From: Glycomyces fuscus
GTDB taxonomy: Bacteria; Actinomycetota; Actinomycetes; Streptosporangiales; Streptosporangiaceae
Direction of reading: 5' to 3'
Assembly (NCBI GenBank): GCA_002529455.1
Contig: NYMS01000016.1
Location: 62,001-126,000, forward strand
DNA length: 64,000 nucleotides
Part shown: piece after piece, positions 18,221 to 27,040 of the stretch
Layout of the letters: every line of letters starts with the position of its first letter
Numbering within the stretch: position 1 is the stretch's first letter
The notes under the pieces: generated by a model
Databases searched by the model: none
Told to the model about the DNA's origin: nothing
Seen by the model: the letters and a program-made list of their open reading frames with translations, nothing else
Made by a program: the position numbers and the translations under genes

Positions 18221-18266
18221 GCACCGTCCCGAGCCGGAGCATCACCGGCCTGTGAACCCGCCCCCG
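18221..18266 (+). repeat. 46-bp direct repeat, right copy
   Basis: Second perfect copy of the sequence at 17377-17422, including a non-functional duplicate of the nucleoside hydrolase 3' end and stop. It starts 17 bp after the antitoxin stop. The remaining bases to 18413 hold no recognisable gene. Confidence 0.95.
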
Positions 18267-18413
18267 GCCCGAACCGGGGCGAGGGGCGGGGGGCGCGACC
18301 GCGCGGGGTGACAGGGCTCTCCAGCGGCCCCTGGCGGCTTCGGCGCGCGAGGGGGCACGCCTCCGCCCGCCGCTGGTCTTCACCGGGGAGGTCGGTCAGG
18401 GGGACTGAGCACT

Positions 18414-19031
18414 TCAGCCGTTCTTGACGACGATGGTCTCCACCGTGTTCGCGACGTGCTCGAACGCGTCCGCGGCGGCCTCCAGCTCCTCGATGACGTC
18501 CTTGAGCTTGAGGACGGTCAGGGCGTCGTACTCGCCGCTGAACAGGCGGGCGAGGAGCTTGCGGTAGATGCGGTCCGCCTGGTTCTCCAGCTGGTTGATC
18601 TCGATCCAGTACCGGGTCAGGTCCTCCAGCGTGCGCAGGCGGGGCATCGCCTCGGCGGTCAGCTCGGCGGCGCGCTCCAGCACCTCGATCTGGTCGATGA
18701 TCCCCTTGGGGAGGCGCTCCAGGCCGTACAGGCCGATGAGGTCGACGGCCGCCTCCATGGAATCCATCACATCGTCCAGGTTCGAGGCCAGACGGTAGAT
18801 GTCCTCCCGGTGGATGGGTGTCCCCGAGCTCTTGTTGAGGCGTCGCATGATCGCGTGGGTGGCGTCGTCACCCGCGTGCTCGCAGGCACGCATCTTCTCG
18901 GTGATGGCCTCGCGGTCGGCTCCGTCACTCATCAGCTCCACCAGCAGGCGGGCCGCGATGACCAGGTTGTTCGCCGAGTCGGTGAACATCTCGTAGTAAC
19001 TGTCATCACGCGGGCGCAAGCGCAGGCGCAC
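18414..19031 (-). CDS. PhoU-like DUF47 phosphate transport regulator
   Basis: 205-residue all-helical protein of the DUF47/YkaA-like family, related to PhoU. Typical segments are MFTDSANNLVIAARLLVELM, CEHAGDDATHAIMRRLNKS, TPIHREDIYRLASNLDDVMD and QADRIYRKLLARLF. Members usually act with the low-affinity phosphate transporter Pit, encoded next door. Here no pit gene adjoins, which is unusual, although pstCAB is only 2 kb away. GTG 19031 is chosen for GGGAGA 7 nt upstream. Cytoplasmic; probably modulates phosphate uptake. Confidence 0.85.
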   Translation of the reverse strand: MRLRLRPRDDSYYEMFTDSANNLVIAARLLVELMSDGADREAITEKMRACEHAGDDATHAIMRRLNKSSGTPIHREDIYRLASNLDDVMDSMEAAVDLIGLYGLERLPKGIIDQIEVLERAAELTAEAMPRLRTLEDLTRYWIEINQLENQADRIYRKLLARLFSGEYDALTVLKLKDVIEELEAAADAFEHVANTVETIVVKNG

Positions 19032-19456
19032 GTCGTTCTCCCGATGGTGCGGTGGTGTTCCTTGTGGATGTTAAGCGCGTCGGCCAGTTGGTCCGGCGCG
19101 GCCGGGCGGGGCGGCGCCGGTCCGACGCCGGGGGGTGGGGCTGGCACGGACTTAGTCACCGCTTATTCATCTGGCGGTGCCGCCGCGTGGAACACCCTGG
19201 GGGTGCGGGGTCCATCGCAATCCTCCCAATCTCGACAACACCGGGACGGTTCGGGACGCTACCGTGTCCCGCTCCCGCTGGCCAGCGTCACGCTGAGACA
19301 GGAATCACCCAATTGAGCGGAGACCGGTGGACAGTTCCACCGGCGTTCTTCGATGTCCACCTTCGGTCTATTTGGTCGCAATAACAAGTACCCCCCCTGT
19401 TCATCCAGCCGATCACCCGGCCCCCGACGCGGGCCGGGGCCCGTAGGCTCACGTCC
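19032..19456. other. Divergent intergenic region with a hairpin and a possible short ORF
   Basis: 425 bp between DUF47 and the sterol-carrier gene. It has a perfect hairpin CCGGTGGA-CAGT-TCCACCGG (19324-19343) and, on the minus strand, a 19-codon ORF with a strong ribosome site (next entry). TAGGCT at 19444-19449 is a likely -10 for the rightward gene. Confidence 0.4.
19156..19215 (-). CDS. Possible 19-residue leader peptide upstream of DUF47
   Basis: ATG 19215 is preceded by GGGAGGA at 4-5 nt, an almost ideal ribosome site, in an AT-richer patch. The encoded MDPAPPGCSTRRHRQMNKR ends in TGA at 19156, 125 bp before the DUF47 start. No homology is recognised. It may be a leader peptide, or the GGAGG may be chance. 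Confidence 0.25.
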   Translation of the reverse strand: MDPAPPGCSTRRHRQMNKR

Positions 19457-19933
19457 ATGCCTTCCGCCCTGAGCGCGAGCGCCGCGCGGCGCCTCCGCGA
19501 GTCACTGGACGAACAGCTCTCCGACCTGGGAGAGGACCCCTTCGAGGGGGACGACGAGGCCGCCGTCGCCGCCTGCGCCGAGGCCGTGCTGCGCGCCGAC
19601 GAGCCCGTGCGCGCGGCCCTCAAGGCCGCCGTGCGGGGCACCCTGGCGGTGCTCGCGGACCGTGCTCCCGGTCACAGCCTGGAGGTGCGCGTGCCGCCGT
19701 ACGGCGCCGTGCAGGCCGTCGAGGGCCCCCGCCACACCCGCGGCACCCCGCCGGGCGTCGTCGAGACCGACCCTCTCACCTGGCTGCGCGTGGCCACCGG
19801 CCGCGTCCCCTGGGAACAGGCGGTGTCCGAGCACCTGGTGCGGGCCAGCGGCGTGCGCTCCGACCTGTCCGGGCACCTGCCTCTGTGGCGGGTACCTCCC
19901 CCGGGTGGTGCCCGGCCGACCGCCAGGCACTAA
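19457..19933 (+). CDS. Sterol carrier-family protein upstream of purF
   Basis: 158-residue actinobacterial protein of the sterol-carrier-like (SCP2/MDMPI C-terminal-like) family, usually encoded next to purF. A helical N-terminal part (ASAARRLRESLDEQLSDLGE) is followed by SLEVRVPPYGAVQAVEG and TDPLTWLRVATGRVPWEQAV, the pattern of the mycothiol-dependent maleylpyruvate isomerase C-terminal fold. ATG 19457 has no Shine-Dalgarno; TAGGCT ends 7 nt upstream, so a leaderless mRNA is likely. The stop is 4 bp before the purF start. Ligand and role unknown. Confidence 0.7.
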   Translation: MPSALSASAARRLRESLDEQLSDLGEDPFEGDDEAAVAACAEAVLRADEPVRAALKAAVRGTLAVLADRAPGHSLEVRVPPYGAVQAVEGPRHTRGTPPGVVETDPLTWLRVATGRVPWEQAVSEHLVRASGVRSDLSGHLPLWRVPPPGGARPTARH

Positions 19934-19936
19934 GCT

Positions 19937-21439
19937 GTGGGTGTGTCGTACTCCGACGGCCGGCTCACCATGGATCTCGATCCGCTCGAACGCGGCCCGC
20001 AGGACGCCTGCGGTGTCTTCGGGGTCTGGGCGCCCGGCGAAGAAGTCAGCAAGCTCACCTACTTCGGCCTCTACGCTCTGCAGCACCGCGGACAGGAGTC
20101 CGCGGGCATCGCGTTGAGCGACGGGGAACGGATCGTCGTCTACAAGGACATGGGACTCGTCTCCCAGGTCTTCAACGAGGCGACCCTGGACTCCCTGCGC
20201 GGCCACCTCGCGATCGGCCACTGCCGCTACTCCACCACCGGGTCACCGGTGTGGGAGAACGCACAGCCGACCTTCTACACGGCGCGTGAGGGGGGTCTGG
20301 CGCTCGGTCACAACGGCAACCTGATCAACACCCCGGAACTGGCGGCGATGCTGCCCGACACGCGCCGGGGGGCCACCACCGACACCGAGGTCCTCACCAA
20401 CCTGCTGGCCGAGCGCGCCAGGAGCGGCAGCTCCGTGGAGGACGCCGCCCTCGAACTGCTCCCGCAGGTCAAGGGCGCCTTCTCTCTGGTGTTCATGGAC
20501 GAGGACACCCTGTACGCGGCGCGCGACCCCCAGGGCATCCGCCCGTTCGTGCTGGGCCGCCTGGGCGAGACCTCCGGCGCGGGCGGCTGGGTGGTCGCCA
20601 GCGAGACCGCCGCCCTCGACATCGTGGGCGCCAAGGTCGTGCGCGAGATCGAGCCCGGCGAGCTCCTCACCATCGACGAGCGCGGGGTCCGCTCCCGGCG
20701 CTTCGCGCCCGCCCGCCGCAAGGGCTGCCTGTTCGAGTACGTCTACCTGGCCCGGCCCGACACCACCATCGCGGGCCGCAACGTCAACTCCACCCGTGTG
20801 GAGGTGGGCCGCCGCCTGGCCAAGGAGCACCCGGTGGAGGCCGACCTGGTCATCCCGGTGCCCGAGTCCGGCACGCCCGCCGCGGTCGGCTACGCCGAGG
20901 CCAGCGGCATCCCCTTCGCCCAGGGCCTGGTGAAGAACTCCTACGTGGGGCGCACCTTCATCCAGCCCAGCCAGACCCTGCGCCAGCTGGGCATCCGGCT
21001 CAAGCTCAACCCGCTGCGCGACGTCATCGAGGGCCGCCGCCTGGTGGTCGTGGACGACTCGATCGTGCGCGGCAACACCCAGCGGGCCCTGGTCCGGATG
21101 CTGCGCGACGCGGGCGCCGCCGAGGTGCACGTGCGCATCTCCAGCCCGCCCGTGCTGTGGCCCTGCTACTACGGCATCGACTTCGCCACCCGCGCCGAGC
21201 TCATCGCGGCGAACCTGTCCGTGGACGAGATCGCCGCCTCGGTCAACGCCGACTCCCTGGCCTACGTGGACCTCGACGAGCTCGTCGCCGCGTCGGAGGT
21301 ACCCAAGGACAACCTGTGCCGGGCCTGCTTCGACGGCGTGTACCCGATCGAGGTGCAGGCCGACGCCCGGGGCAAGTACCTGCTGGAGAAGTCCTGCGGC
21401 ACTCCCGAGGGATCCACGCTGGCCACCAGCGACAAGTAG
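19937..21439 (+). CDS. purF: Amidophosphoribosyltransferase
   Basis: First step of purine synthesis: transfers glutamine ammonia to PRPP. 500 residues. The nucleophile cysteine is in QDACGVFGVWAPGE near residue 25, so a short propeptide is removed to expose it. The glutaminase domain contains YALQHRGQESAGIA and LGHNGNL; the PRPP-binding loop is VVVDDSIVRGNTQ. Late cysteines (NLCRACFDGVYP) fit the iron-sulfur type of PurF. The start is uncertain: GTG 19937 or GTG 19943, with ATG 19970 also possible. It lies between the sterol-carrier gene and purM in one direction. Confidence 0.95.
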   Translation: MGVSYSDGRLTMDLDPLERGPQDACGVFGVWAPGEEVSKLTYFGLYALQHRGQESAGIALSDGERIVVYKDMGLVSQVFNEATLDSLRGHLAIGHCRYSTTGSPVWENAQPTFYTAREGGLALGHNGNLINTPELAAMLPDTRRGATTDTEVLTNLLAERARSGSSVEDAALELLPQVKGAFSLVFMDEDTLYAARDPQGIRPFVLGRLGETSGAGGWVVASETAALDIVGAKVVREIEPGELLTIDERGVRSRRFAPARRKGCLFEYVYLARPDTTIAGRNVNSTRVEVGRRLAKEHPVEADLVIPVPESGTPAAVGYAEASGIPFAQGLVKNSYVGRTFIQPSQTLRQLGIRLKLNPLRDVIEGRRLVVVDDSIVRGNTQRALVRMLRDAGAAEVHVRISSPPVLWPCYYGIDFATRAELIAANLSVDEIAASVNADSLAYVDLDELVAASEVPKDNLCRACFDGVYPIEVQADARGKYLLEKSCGTPEGSTLATSDK

Positions 21440-21542
21440 TCCGCCGCCGGGTCCGCACGGGCCCGTGCGGCGGCTCCGCCGTGCCCTGGGAGGGGAGGCG
21501 GGGACCGCACCACCACAGCGACACAGCACGAGGAGAACTGGC

Positions 21543-22607
<1,065 letters not shown>

Positions 22608-22622
22608 GGAACGGACGCGAAC

Positions 22623-22662
22623 ATAGCCGGTGCGAACCACCACAGTGGTTCGCACCGGCTAT
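22623..22662 (+). terminator. Terminator after purM
   Basis: 18-bp perfect stem ATAGCCGGTGCGAACCAC with complement (22623-22640, 22645-22662) and CACA loop, directly after purM. Confidence 0.85.
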
Positions 22663-22677
22663 ATCCACCTGTCCGCT

Positions 22678-22701
22678 ACGGCTCCCGGGTACGGGAGCCG
22701 T
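22678..22701. terminator. Second hairpin between purM and DUF3073
   Basis: 10-bp perfect stem ACGGCTCCCG / CGGGAGCCGT, loop GGTA. Lies between convergent purM and the DUF3073 gene, so could stop transcription from either side. Confidence 0.55.
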
Positions 22702-22776
22702 GACCGCCACAGGTCAGCGGTTGTCGTCCGAGCGACCTGAAGGCCTCGGTCCACCAGGCACCGGTTCTACCGGGTA

Positions 22777-23004
22777 CTACTTGTCCGAGTCCGAGTACTT
22801 GTCGGCAAGATCCGCGTAACGGTCGACCAGGTCATCGTGAGGATCCGCATAGGAATCATCCGGACCCAACGGCCCGGAGGTAGACCCCTCGTCCTCAGCG
22901 ACACCCAGCTCCGACCGCAGCCGATCAAGGTCGGTCCCGCCGGAGCTGTACTTGAGCTTCCGGGCGACCTTCTGCTGCTTGGCCTTGGCTCGGCCGCGCC
23001 CCAT
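22777..23004 (-). CDS. DUF3073 family protein
   Basis: 75-residue small basic-then-acidic protein with the DUF3073 N-terminus MGRGRAKAKQQKVARKLKY, followed by LDRLRSELG and an acidic tail rich in Asp and Tyr (VDRYADLADKYSDS). The family is restricted to actinobacteria and usually lies near purM and bldC, as here. Function unknown. The basic start suggests nucleic-acid or ribosome contact, which is inference only. Convergent with purM and divergent from the next gene. Confidence 0.85.
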   Translation of the reverse strand: MGRGRAKAKQQKVARKLKYSSGGTDLDRLRSELGVAEDEGSTSGPLGPDDSYADPHDDLVDRYADLADKYSDSDK

Positions 23005-23237
23005 TGGCTCGACCCCCTCAACGATTGGGTTCCGACGAACCCCAGATCACTTACTAACCCGCACTATCGGGCTGACGGCCGTCAAACGCGACTGACGACA
23101 TGCGCCAGCTTACGTACACATACAACCGTACCTGGTCGGCCCCCGTCGTGCCTACGCCACCCGGGTGTGACGGACGTGGTGAGCGCACGGAACGGCGGCA
23201 GCACAGGCTCCCCGTGGTGAGTGCCACAGGCAACGAT

Positions 23238-24089
23238 ATGTGCCACGATGCGTTCGTGCTGCCCTACACCGCCTATCTCCGCGTCTACCAGCCGATCAAC
23301 GCCTTCCCTCCGTGCGACCGCGGTTACTGGGAGGAGTACGCGGCCTCGTCCGACCGGCCCCGGCGGATCAACGCGCTGGCGGCGGAGCACGCCGAGAGCC
23401 TGAGGCGGCTGGCGGCCACGCCCCCGGTGGTGGCGCCGGCGGAGGAGAGCCGCAACGCCTACCTGCGGCGGGTGAACGAGCGACTGTACGTCTGCCCCTG
23501 GCAGACGCGGCTGCGCTCGTGGCGGGCCTTCACGGAGTTCACCGGCACGGTGCCGGTGGGGGTGAGCACGGCGTTCGTGCCGGCGGCCGAGGCGGAGCGG
23601 GCCGAGGAGGACTACCGCGAGTGGCGGGACTCGGGCGCGCTGGTGCGGCCGGGCATCCTGTCGAGCAACTGGACCGTGCCGGTCCCCTGGTTCGTGCCCT
23701 TCGAGGCCCAGGAGCGGTGCCTGGTGCTGTCGGCGAACTCCACCCGGACCCTGCTCTACCTGACGCGGACCTCGCTGGCCCTGAGAAGGCTGGAGCAGAC
23801 GGCCGCGGTGCTGCGGGAGCACATCGGCGAGCACGCGGTGTCGGCCGCCACCGAGCAGCTGACGGACTGGCTGTCCCTGACCGCGCACCCCGACTCCCTG
23901 CTGGAGCTGGACTACGGCGGGCTGCCGCACCTCCTCAGCGACGACCACCTCAGCGAGGACCACTCGGTGGCGGAGGTGGCGGGAGCGATCGAGGCCCTGG
24001 CGACGGGGGACGGCCGCCGGGTGGTGGAGCTGCGCGAGAGGATCACGCGGCGCTGGAGGTCGGTACGCGCACTGGAGCACGCCAACTGA
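23238..24089 (+). CDS. Conserved actinobacterial protein of unknown function
   Basis: 283 residues from ATG 23238. Recognisable conserved blocks are VLPYTAYLRVYQPINAF, VCPWQTRLRSW, RILSSNW-like PGILSSNWTVPVPWFVPF, and RTLLYLTRTSLALRRL. Similar proteins lie between DUF3073 and bldC in streptomycetes, so the gene order is conserved. No signal peptide or membrane helix; probably soluble. The start is not certain: GTG 23217 and GTG 23220 are in frame upstream and none has a good ribosome site. No function can be assigned. Confidence 0.75.
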   Translation: MCHDAFVLPYTAYLRVYQPINAFPPCDRGYWEEYAASSDRPRRINALAAEHAESLRRLAATPPVVAPAEESRNAYLRRVNERLYVCPWQTRLRSWRAFTEFTGTVPVGVSTAFVPAAEAERAEEDYREWRDSGALVRPGILSSNWTVPVPWFVPFEAQERCLVLSANSTRTLLYLTRTSLALRRLEQTAAVLREHIGEHAVSAATEQLTDWLSLTAHPDSLLELDYGGLPHLLSDDHLSEDHSVAEVAGAIEALATGDGRRVVELRERITRRWRSVRALEHAN

Positions 24090-24792
24090 GGGTTACGGTG
24101 TCGCCACGTTTTCGTGGACACCGTCCGCCTTCTGTCGTCATCGCGGAAGACGGGCACGCGCGCGCCACGCCGGTTACCAACCTGGTACACCAGGTTTCTC
24201 TCCCTTCTGCCGAGATCTTTTCGCATGTGACAAGGGTGCGAGCCCGGACGTCGTCCGCGCACGACATCAAGAGTCGTGAAACTGGGCATAACGCCCGATA
24301 GAGATCGGCATAGACTGTAGCCGAGTGATCACAGAGCGCACCCTCAGTAATCTGGAAACCCTTGCCACGCGGGGAATCCGCGCGGCCCGACCGCCAGCCG
24401 AAGTACGCGGCCCCCGCCTCCGCCGGCCCGCCCCAGCCCCTCCACGCAGCCCGACCACCGAGAACCCGGAACTCCGCCGCGAGCCACGAGGCCGGGTTTC
24501 GGTCAGGCAGCCGTAGCACTTCGGGTACTCCGCATCGAGAAAAACGAGGCCGGAGAACGAAGTTTTGACCGAATACGCCACATGCCACTAAACGTGTCGC
24601 TAGAATCACTTAGCGTGACGCGGCCACGGGCGGCTTTCTTTGGCCTCCCACGTGCAAAGTTGCTTGGAGTGGTCGTACAATCACCTCGGGTGATGCCAAT
24701 ATAGACCTAGAGGGAATATTGGACATCCGGGCCAAGTGCCAGGATTAAGGCTCAAGGATCGGCACACAGATCCAGGAGGAGAGGCCGTACAC
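24090..24792. other. Long intergenic region upstream of bldC
   Basis: 703 bp with no convincing gene and noticeably lower GC between 24540 and 24740. It contains an inverted repeat CGCTA/TAGCG (24598-24615), a likely -10 TACAAT (24676-24681) and the two palindromes listed next. A long regulated leader for bldC is plausible. Confidence 0.5.
24680..24722 (+). promoter_or_regulatory. Two palindromes in the bldC promoter/leader
   Basis: ATCACC-TCG-GGTGAT (24680-24694) directly overlaps the end of TACAAT. It is followed by an interrupted AT-rich repeat, CCAATAT (24696-24702) and ATATTGG (24716-24722). Both lie 70-115 bp before the bldC ATG. Operator or leader hairpins are possible; no regulator is named. 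Confidence 0.5.
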
Positions 24793-24996
24793 ATGTCAAC
24801 TCGCACGCCCGAGGCGGAGCCCCTGTTGACCCCCGCCGAGGTTGCCACCATGTTCCGTGTGGACCCCAAGACCGTGACACGCTGGGCGAAGGCGGGCAAG
24901 CTGACCTCGATCCGCACCTTGGGCGGACACCGTCGCTACCGTGAGACCGAAGTCCGCGCCCTGCTGGCCGGAATCCCCAGCCAGCGTACGGAGTGA
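24793..24996 (+). CDS. bldC: Developmental regulator BldC (MerR-like HTH)
   Basis: 67-residue DNA-binding protein; the whole chain is a MerR-type winged helix: LLTPAEVATMFRVDPKTVTR (HTH) and AGKLTSIRTLGGHRRYRETEV (wing). BldC controls the switch from vegetative growth to sporulation in streptomycetes by binding cooperatively to direct repeats. The sequence is close to that protein along its length. AGGAGGAGA precedes ATG 24793 at 7-8 nt. A double hairpin follows the gene. Confidence 0.93.
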   Translation: MSTRTPEAEPLLTPAEVATMFRVDPKTVTRWAKAGKLTSIRTLGGHRRYRETEVRALLAGIPSQRTE

Positions 24997-25073
24997 TCTC
25001 CCCTGTCTGTGCCGGTTCCGGGGGGAACGGCCGGACGGGCTCCGGCTGCTGAGAGCGGCTGACAAGGGTCGAG

Positions 25074-25127
25074 GGCGGGCCTTCCGACAGGAGGCCCGCC
25101 TTCCGCGTGTCCGGACACCGGAAGGCG
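25074..25127. terminator. Overlapping alternative hairpins between bldC and the LAxTG gene
   Basis: Hairpin 1: GGCGGGCCT / AGGCCCGCC (25074-25082, 25092-25100). Hairpin 2: CGCCTTCCG (25097-25105) and GTGTCC pair with GGACAC and CGGAAGGCG (25119-25127), one bulged C. They share 25097-25100, so only one can form. Convergent genes make bidirectional termination likely. Confidence 0.65.
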
Positions 25128-25208
25128 TCGCCCGGGGGCCGCTCCTCCGAGCGGGTCCCCCGCGCGGGAGGAGGGCTCGGGCGCCCGGACACGGCCCGGC
25201 GCCGGGCC

Positions 25209-26579
25209 CTAGTAGTCCTCGATCCGGTCGTCCATGGCGGTGGTGCGGTCGCGGGCCAGGAAGGTCGCGGCCGCGCCGCCGCCGACCGCCACCACCGCGG
25301 CGGTGATCAGCGCGAAGAGTGAGCTGCCCGTGGTCGCCAGGCGGTTGTCGTCCCCGGCGGCGACCTCCTCCGGCCGCTCCGACTCCTCGGGGTCGCCCTT
25401 GTCGCCCGGGGAGGGCGGGGTGGTCGCGGCGTAGGTGGAGCCGAGCGCCCACGCGTCGGCGAAGTCCACCGCGAAGCCCTTCTCCTGCCCGGCCTCGCCC
25501 ACCTGCACCCACACGGTCATCCAGCTGCGGATCCCCTGGCCGTTCCAGTCCTCGTCCTGGTCCTGGAAGGCGGTCTCGTTGGCCTCGACGCGGATGCGCA
25601 CGGGCACCTCCAGGGCCACGTCCCCGTCCTCGTCGAACACCTCCAGGACCTCCTCCGCCACGATCCCGTCGTCGCTCCCGCCCAACGGGCCGACGGGAAC
25701 GCCGAACGCGGTCAGCTCACCGTGCGCGAAGGTCGCCTCGGTCACGCCGTCGTACCCGGCGGTGGCCGTGGCGGTCACGTCCGCGAGGGTGAACTCCACC
25801 GCGTTGCCGTCGGCGGACACCGTCTCGGCGGCGGCCCCGTCCAGGAGGAGCACGTCCTCGGCCGCGCTCGGGGAGGGACTGGGGGACGCGCCCTCCTGCG
25901 GTTCGCGCAGGGGTGCTTCGGAGGGCTCCTCACTCGCCTGGGCGGTGTTCTGGTCGTCCGCGCCCGCGGGGGTGTCCCCGCCGCCCGCGGACCCCCCGTC
26001 CGCGGCTCCTCCGTCGGAGGAACCCCCGTCGGAGGAGCCCTCCTCGGAGGGAGCCCCACCGCCCGCGCCGTCGGCGGAGCCCGTGCCGTCGCCGTCGGTG
26101 CCCTTCGGGGAGGGCTCGTCCCGGAAGGGGGTGCCCTCCCGGTTCGGCCCGGTCTCCGCGGAGGGGGTCGGCGACGGGGAGGGCTCGGGCAGGTCGACCT
26201 CCGGCGGCACGTCGATCAGCCCCCGGGCGGCGAGGTCGGCGACCTCCATCCGGAAGGACGCGGTCCGCACGGTGGAGGCGGCGCGCGCGCCGTCGGCGTC
26301 GACCACGGTGTGGCTCTCGCCGTCGATCTCCAGGTAGTCGGCCATCGGCCCGAAGAGGTCCTCGGCCGCGGCGCTCCCCTCGGTCTCCCCGCCGAAGCCG
26401 GTGGCGGTCGAGTAGCCGGCGACCACGTCGCCGTCGGCCACCCATGCCTGCGCGTTGCCCCAGACGAGCTGATCGGCGGAGGCGGGGAGCGCGGGCACCG
26501 CGCCGAGCACTCCGAGAGCGGCGAACAGGACGCCACCGCGAGCGAGGCGGCGCGCGGTCGGCTTGGCGGGAGACACCAC
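25209..26579 (-). CDS. Surface protein with LAxTG sorting signal (paralog 1)
   Basis: 456 residues. A signal peptide (RRLARGGVLFAALGVLGAVP, cleavage after ASA) is followed by a beta-rich domain (LVWGNAQAWVADGDVVAGYS), a Ser/Gly/Asp/Pro linker from about residue 130 to 240, a second beta-rich domain, and the cell-wall signal LATTGSS with hydrophobic helix and Arg tail. LAxTG is the motif of class E sortases of high-GC Gram-positives. GTG 26579 or GTG 26576; AGGAG spacing (7 nt) favours 26576. No sortase is encoded here. Probably linked to peptidoglycan; function unknown. Confidence 0.75.
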   Translation of the reverse strand: MVSPAKPTARRLARGGVLFAALGVLGAVPALPASADQLVWGNAQAWVADGDVVAGYSTATGFGGETEGSAAAEDLFGPMADYLEIDGESHTVVDADGARAASTVRTASFRMEVADLAARGLIDVPPEVDLPEPSPSPTPSAETGPNREGTPFRDEPSPKGTDGDGTGSADGAGGGAPSEEGSSDGGSSDGGAADGGSAGGGDTPAGADDQNTAQASEEPSEAPLREPQEGASPSPSPSAAEDVLLLDGAAAETVSADGNAVEFTLADVTATATAGYDGVTEATFAHGELTAFGVPVGPLGGSDDGIVAEEVLEVFDEDGDVALEVPVRIRVEANETAFQDQDEDWNGQGIRSWMTVWVQVGEAGQEKGFAVDFADAWALGSTYAATTPPSPGDKGDPEESERPEEVAAGDDNRLATTGSSLFALITAAVVAVGGGAAATFLARDRTTAMDDRIEDY

Positions 26580-27040
26580 AACACTCCTGTTGTATGCGGG
26601 GGATGTCCGACCCTGGGGTCGGCCCGTGCCCGCCGCGGACGGCGGACAGGGTTGCCCGGCCGGCCCGGGGCGGCCGGTCGCGGTGTGCGGGGCGAATCGT
26701 GTCGGGGCCTTCCCGCCCCGGGAAGGTGACTCTGTGTCGGGCGGCGTGTGCGGGCGCCCTACGGCGAGCCTAACCTCTGGATCACGAAACGGAAACCGTC
26801 CACCGTGCGTCGGTCAGCCGGTGCGCGTGCACTGACCACCGGTCAACGGAGGCCGCCGCCGCGAAGTTCCGGGCGCGCCGGGAGGGGGCTGGAGCGGCGC
26901 CCGGAGCGGGGCGCGGCGGCACCGGGAAGGAGGGCCTCCGTCCTCCGGGCGGGATCGGGCGGCAGGGCCCCGGAAAACAGGACGGCCCCGGGGAACGTGT
27001 CCCCGGGGCCGGGTCGGCTCAGCCGACGCCAGACTCGTGC
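26580..27040. other. Intergenic region between the two LAxTG genes
   Basis: 461 bp. Contains the terminator of the upstream gene (26983-27011), a TGACC-n3-GGTCA repeat (26833-26845) and, on the minus strand, TAGGCT (26772-26767) with TTTCCG 17 bp upstream, a possible promoter for paralog 1. No gene seen. Confidence 0.4.
26983..27011 (-). terminator. Terminator after LAxTG paralog 2
   Basis: 12-bp perfect stem CGGCCCCGGGGA / TCCCCGGGGCCG with ACGTG loop, 29 bp beyond the stop of the leftward gene. Confidence 0.7.

Noticed and set aside
24565..24594. TTGACC-based promoter upstream of bldC
   Set aside because: A good -35 hexamer, but no acceptable -10 at 16-19 bp; not listed as a feature.
24340..24620. 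Small ORFs upstream of bldC
   Set aside because: Arg/Pro/Ser-rich, present in several frames at once, no start signals; typical high-GC noise.
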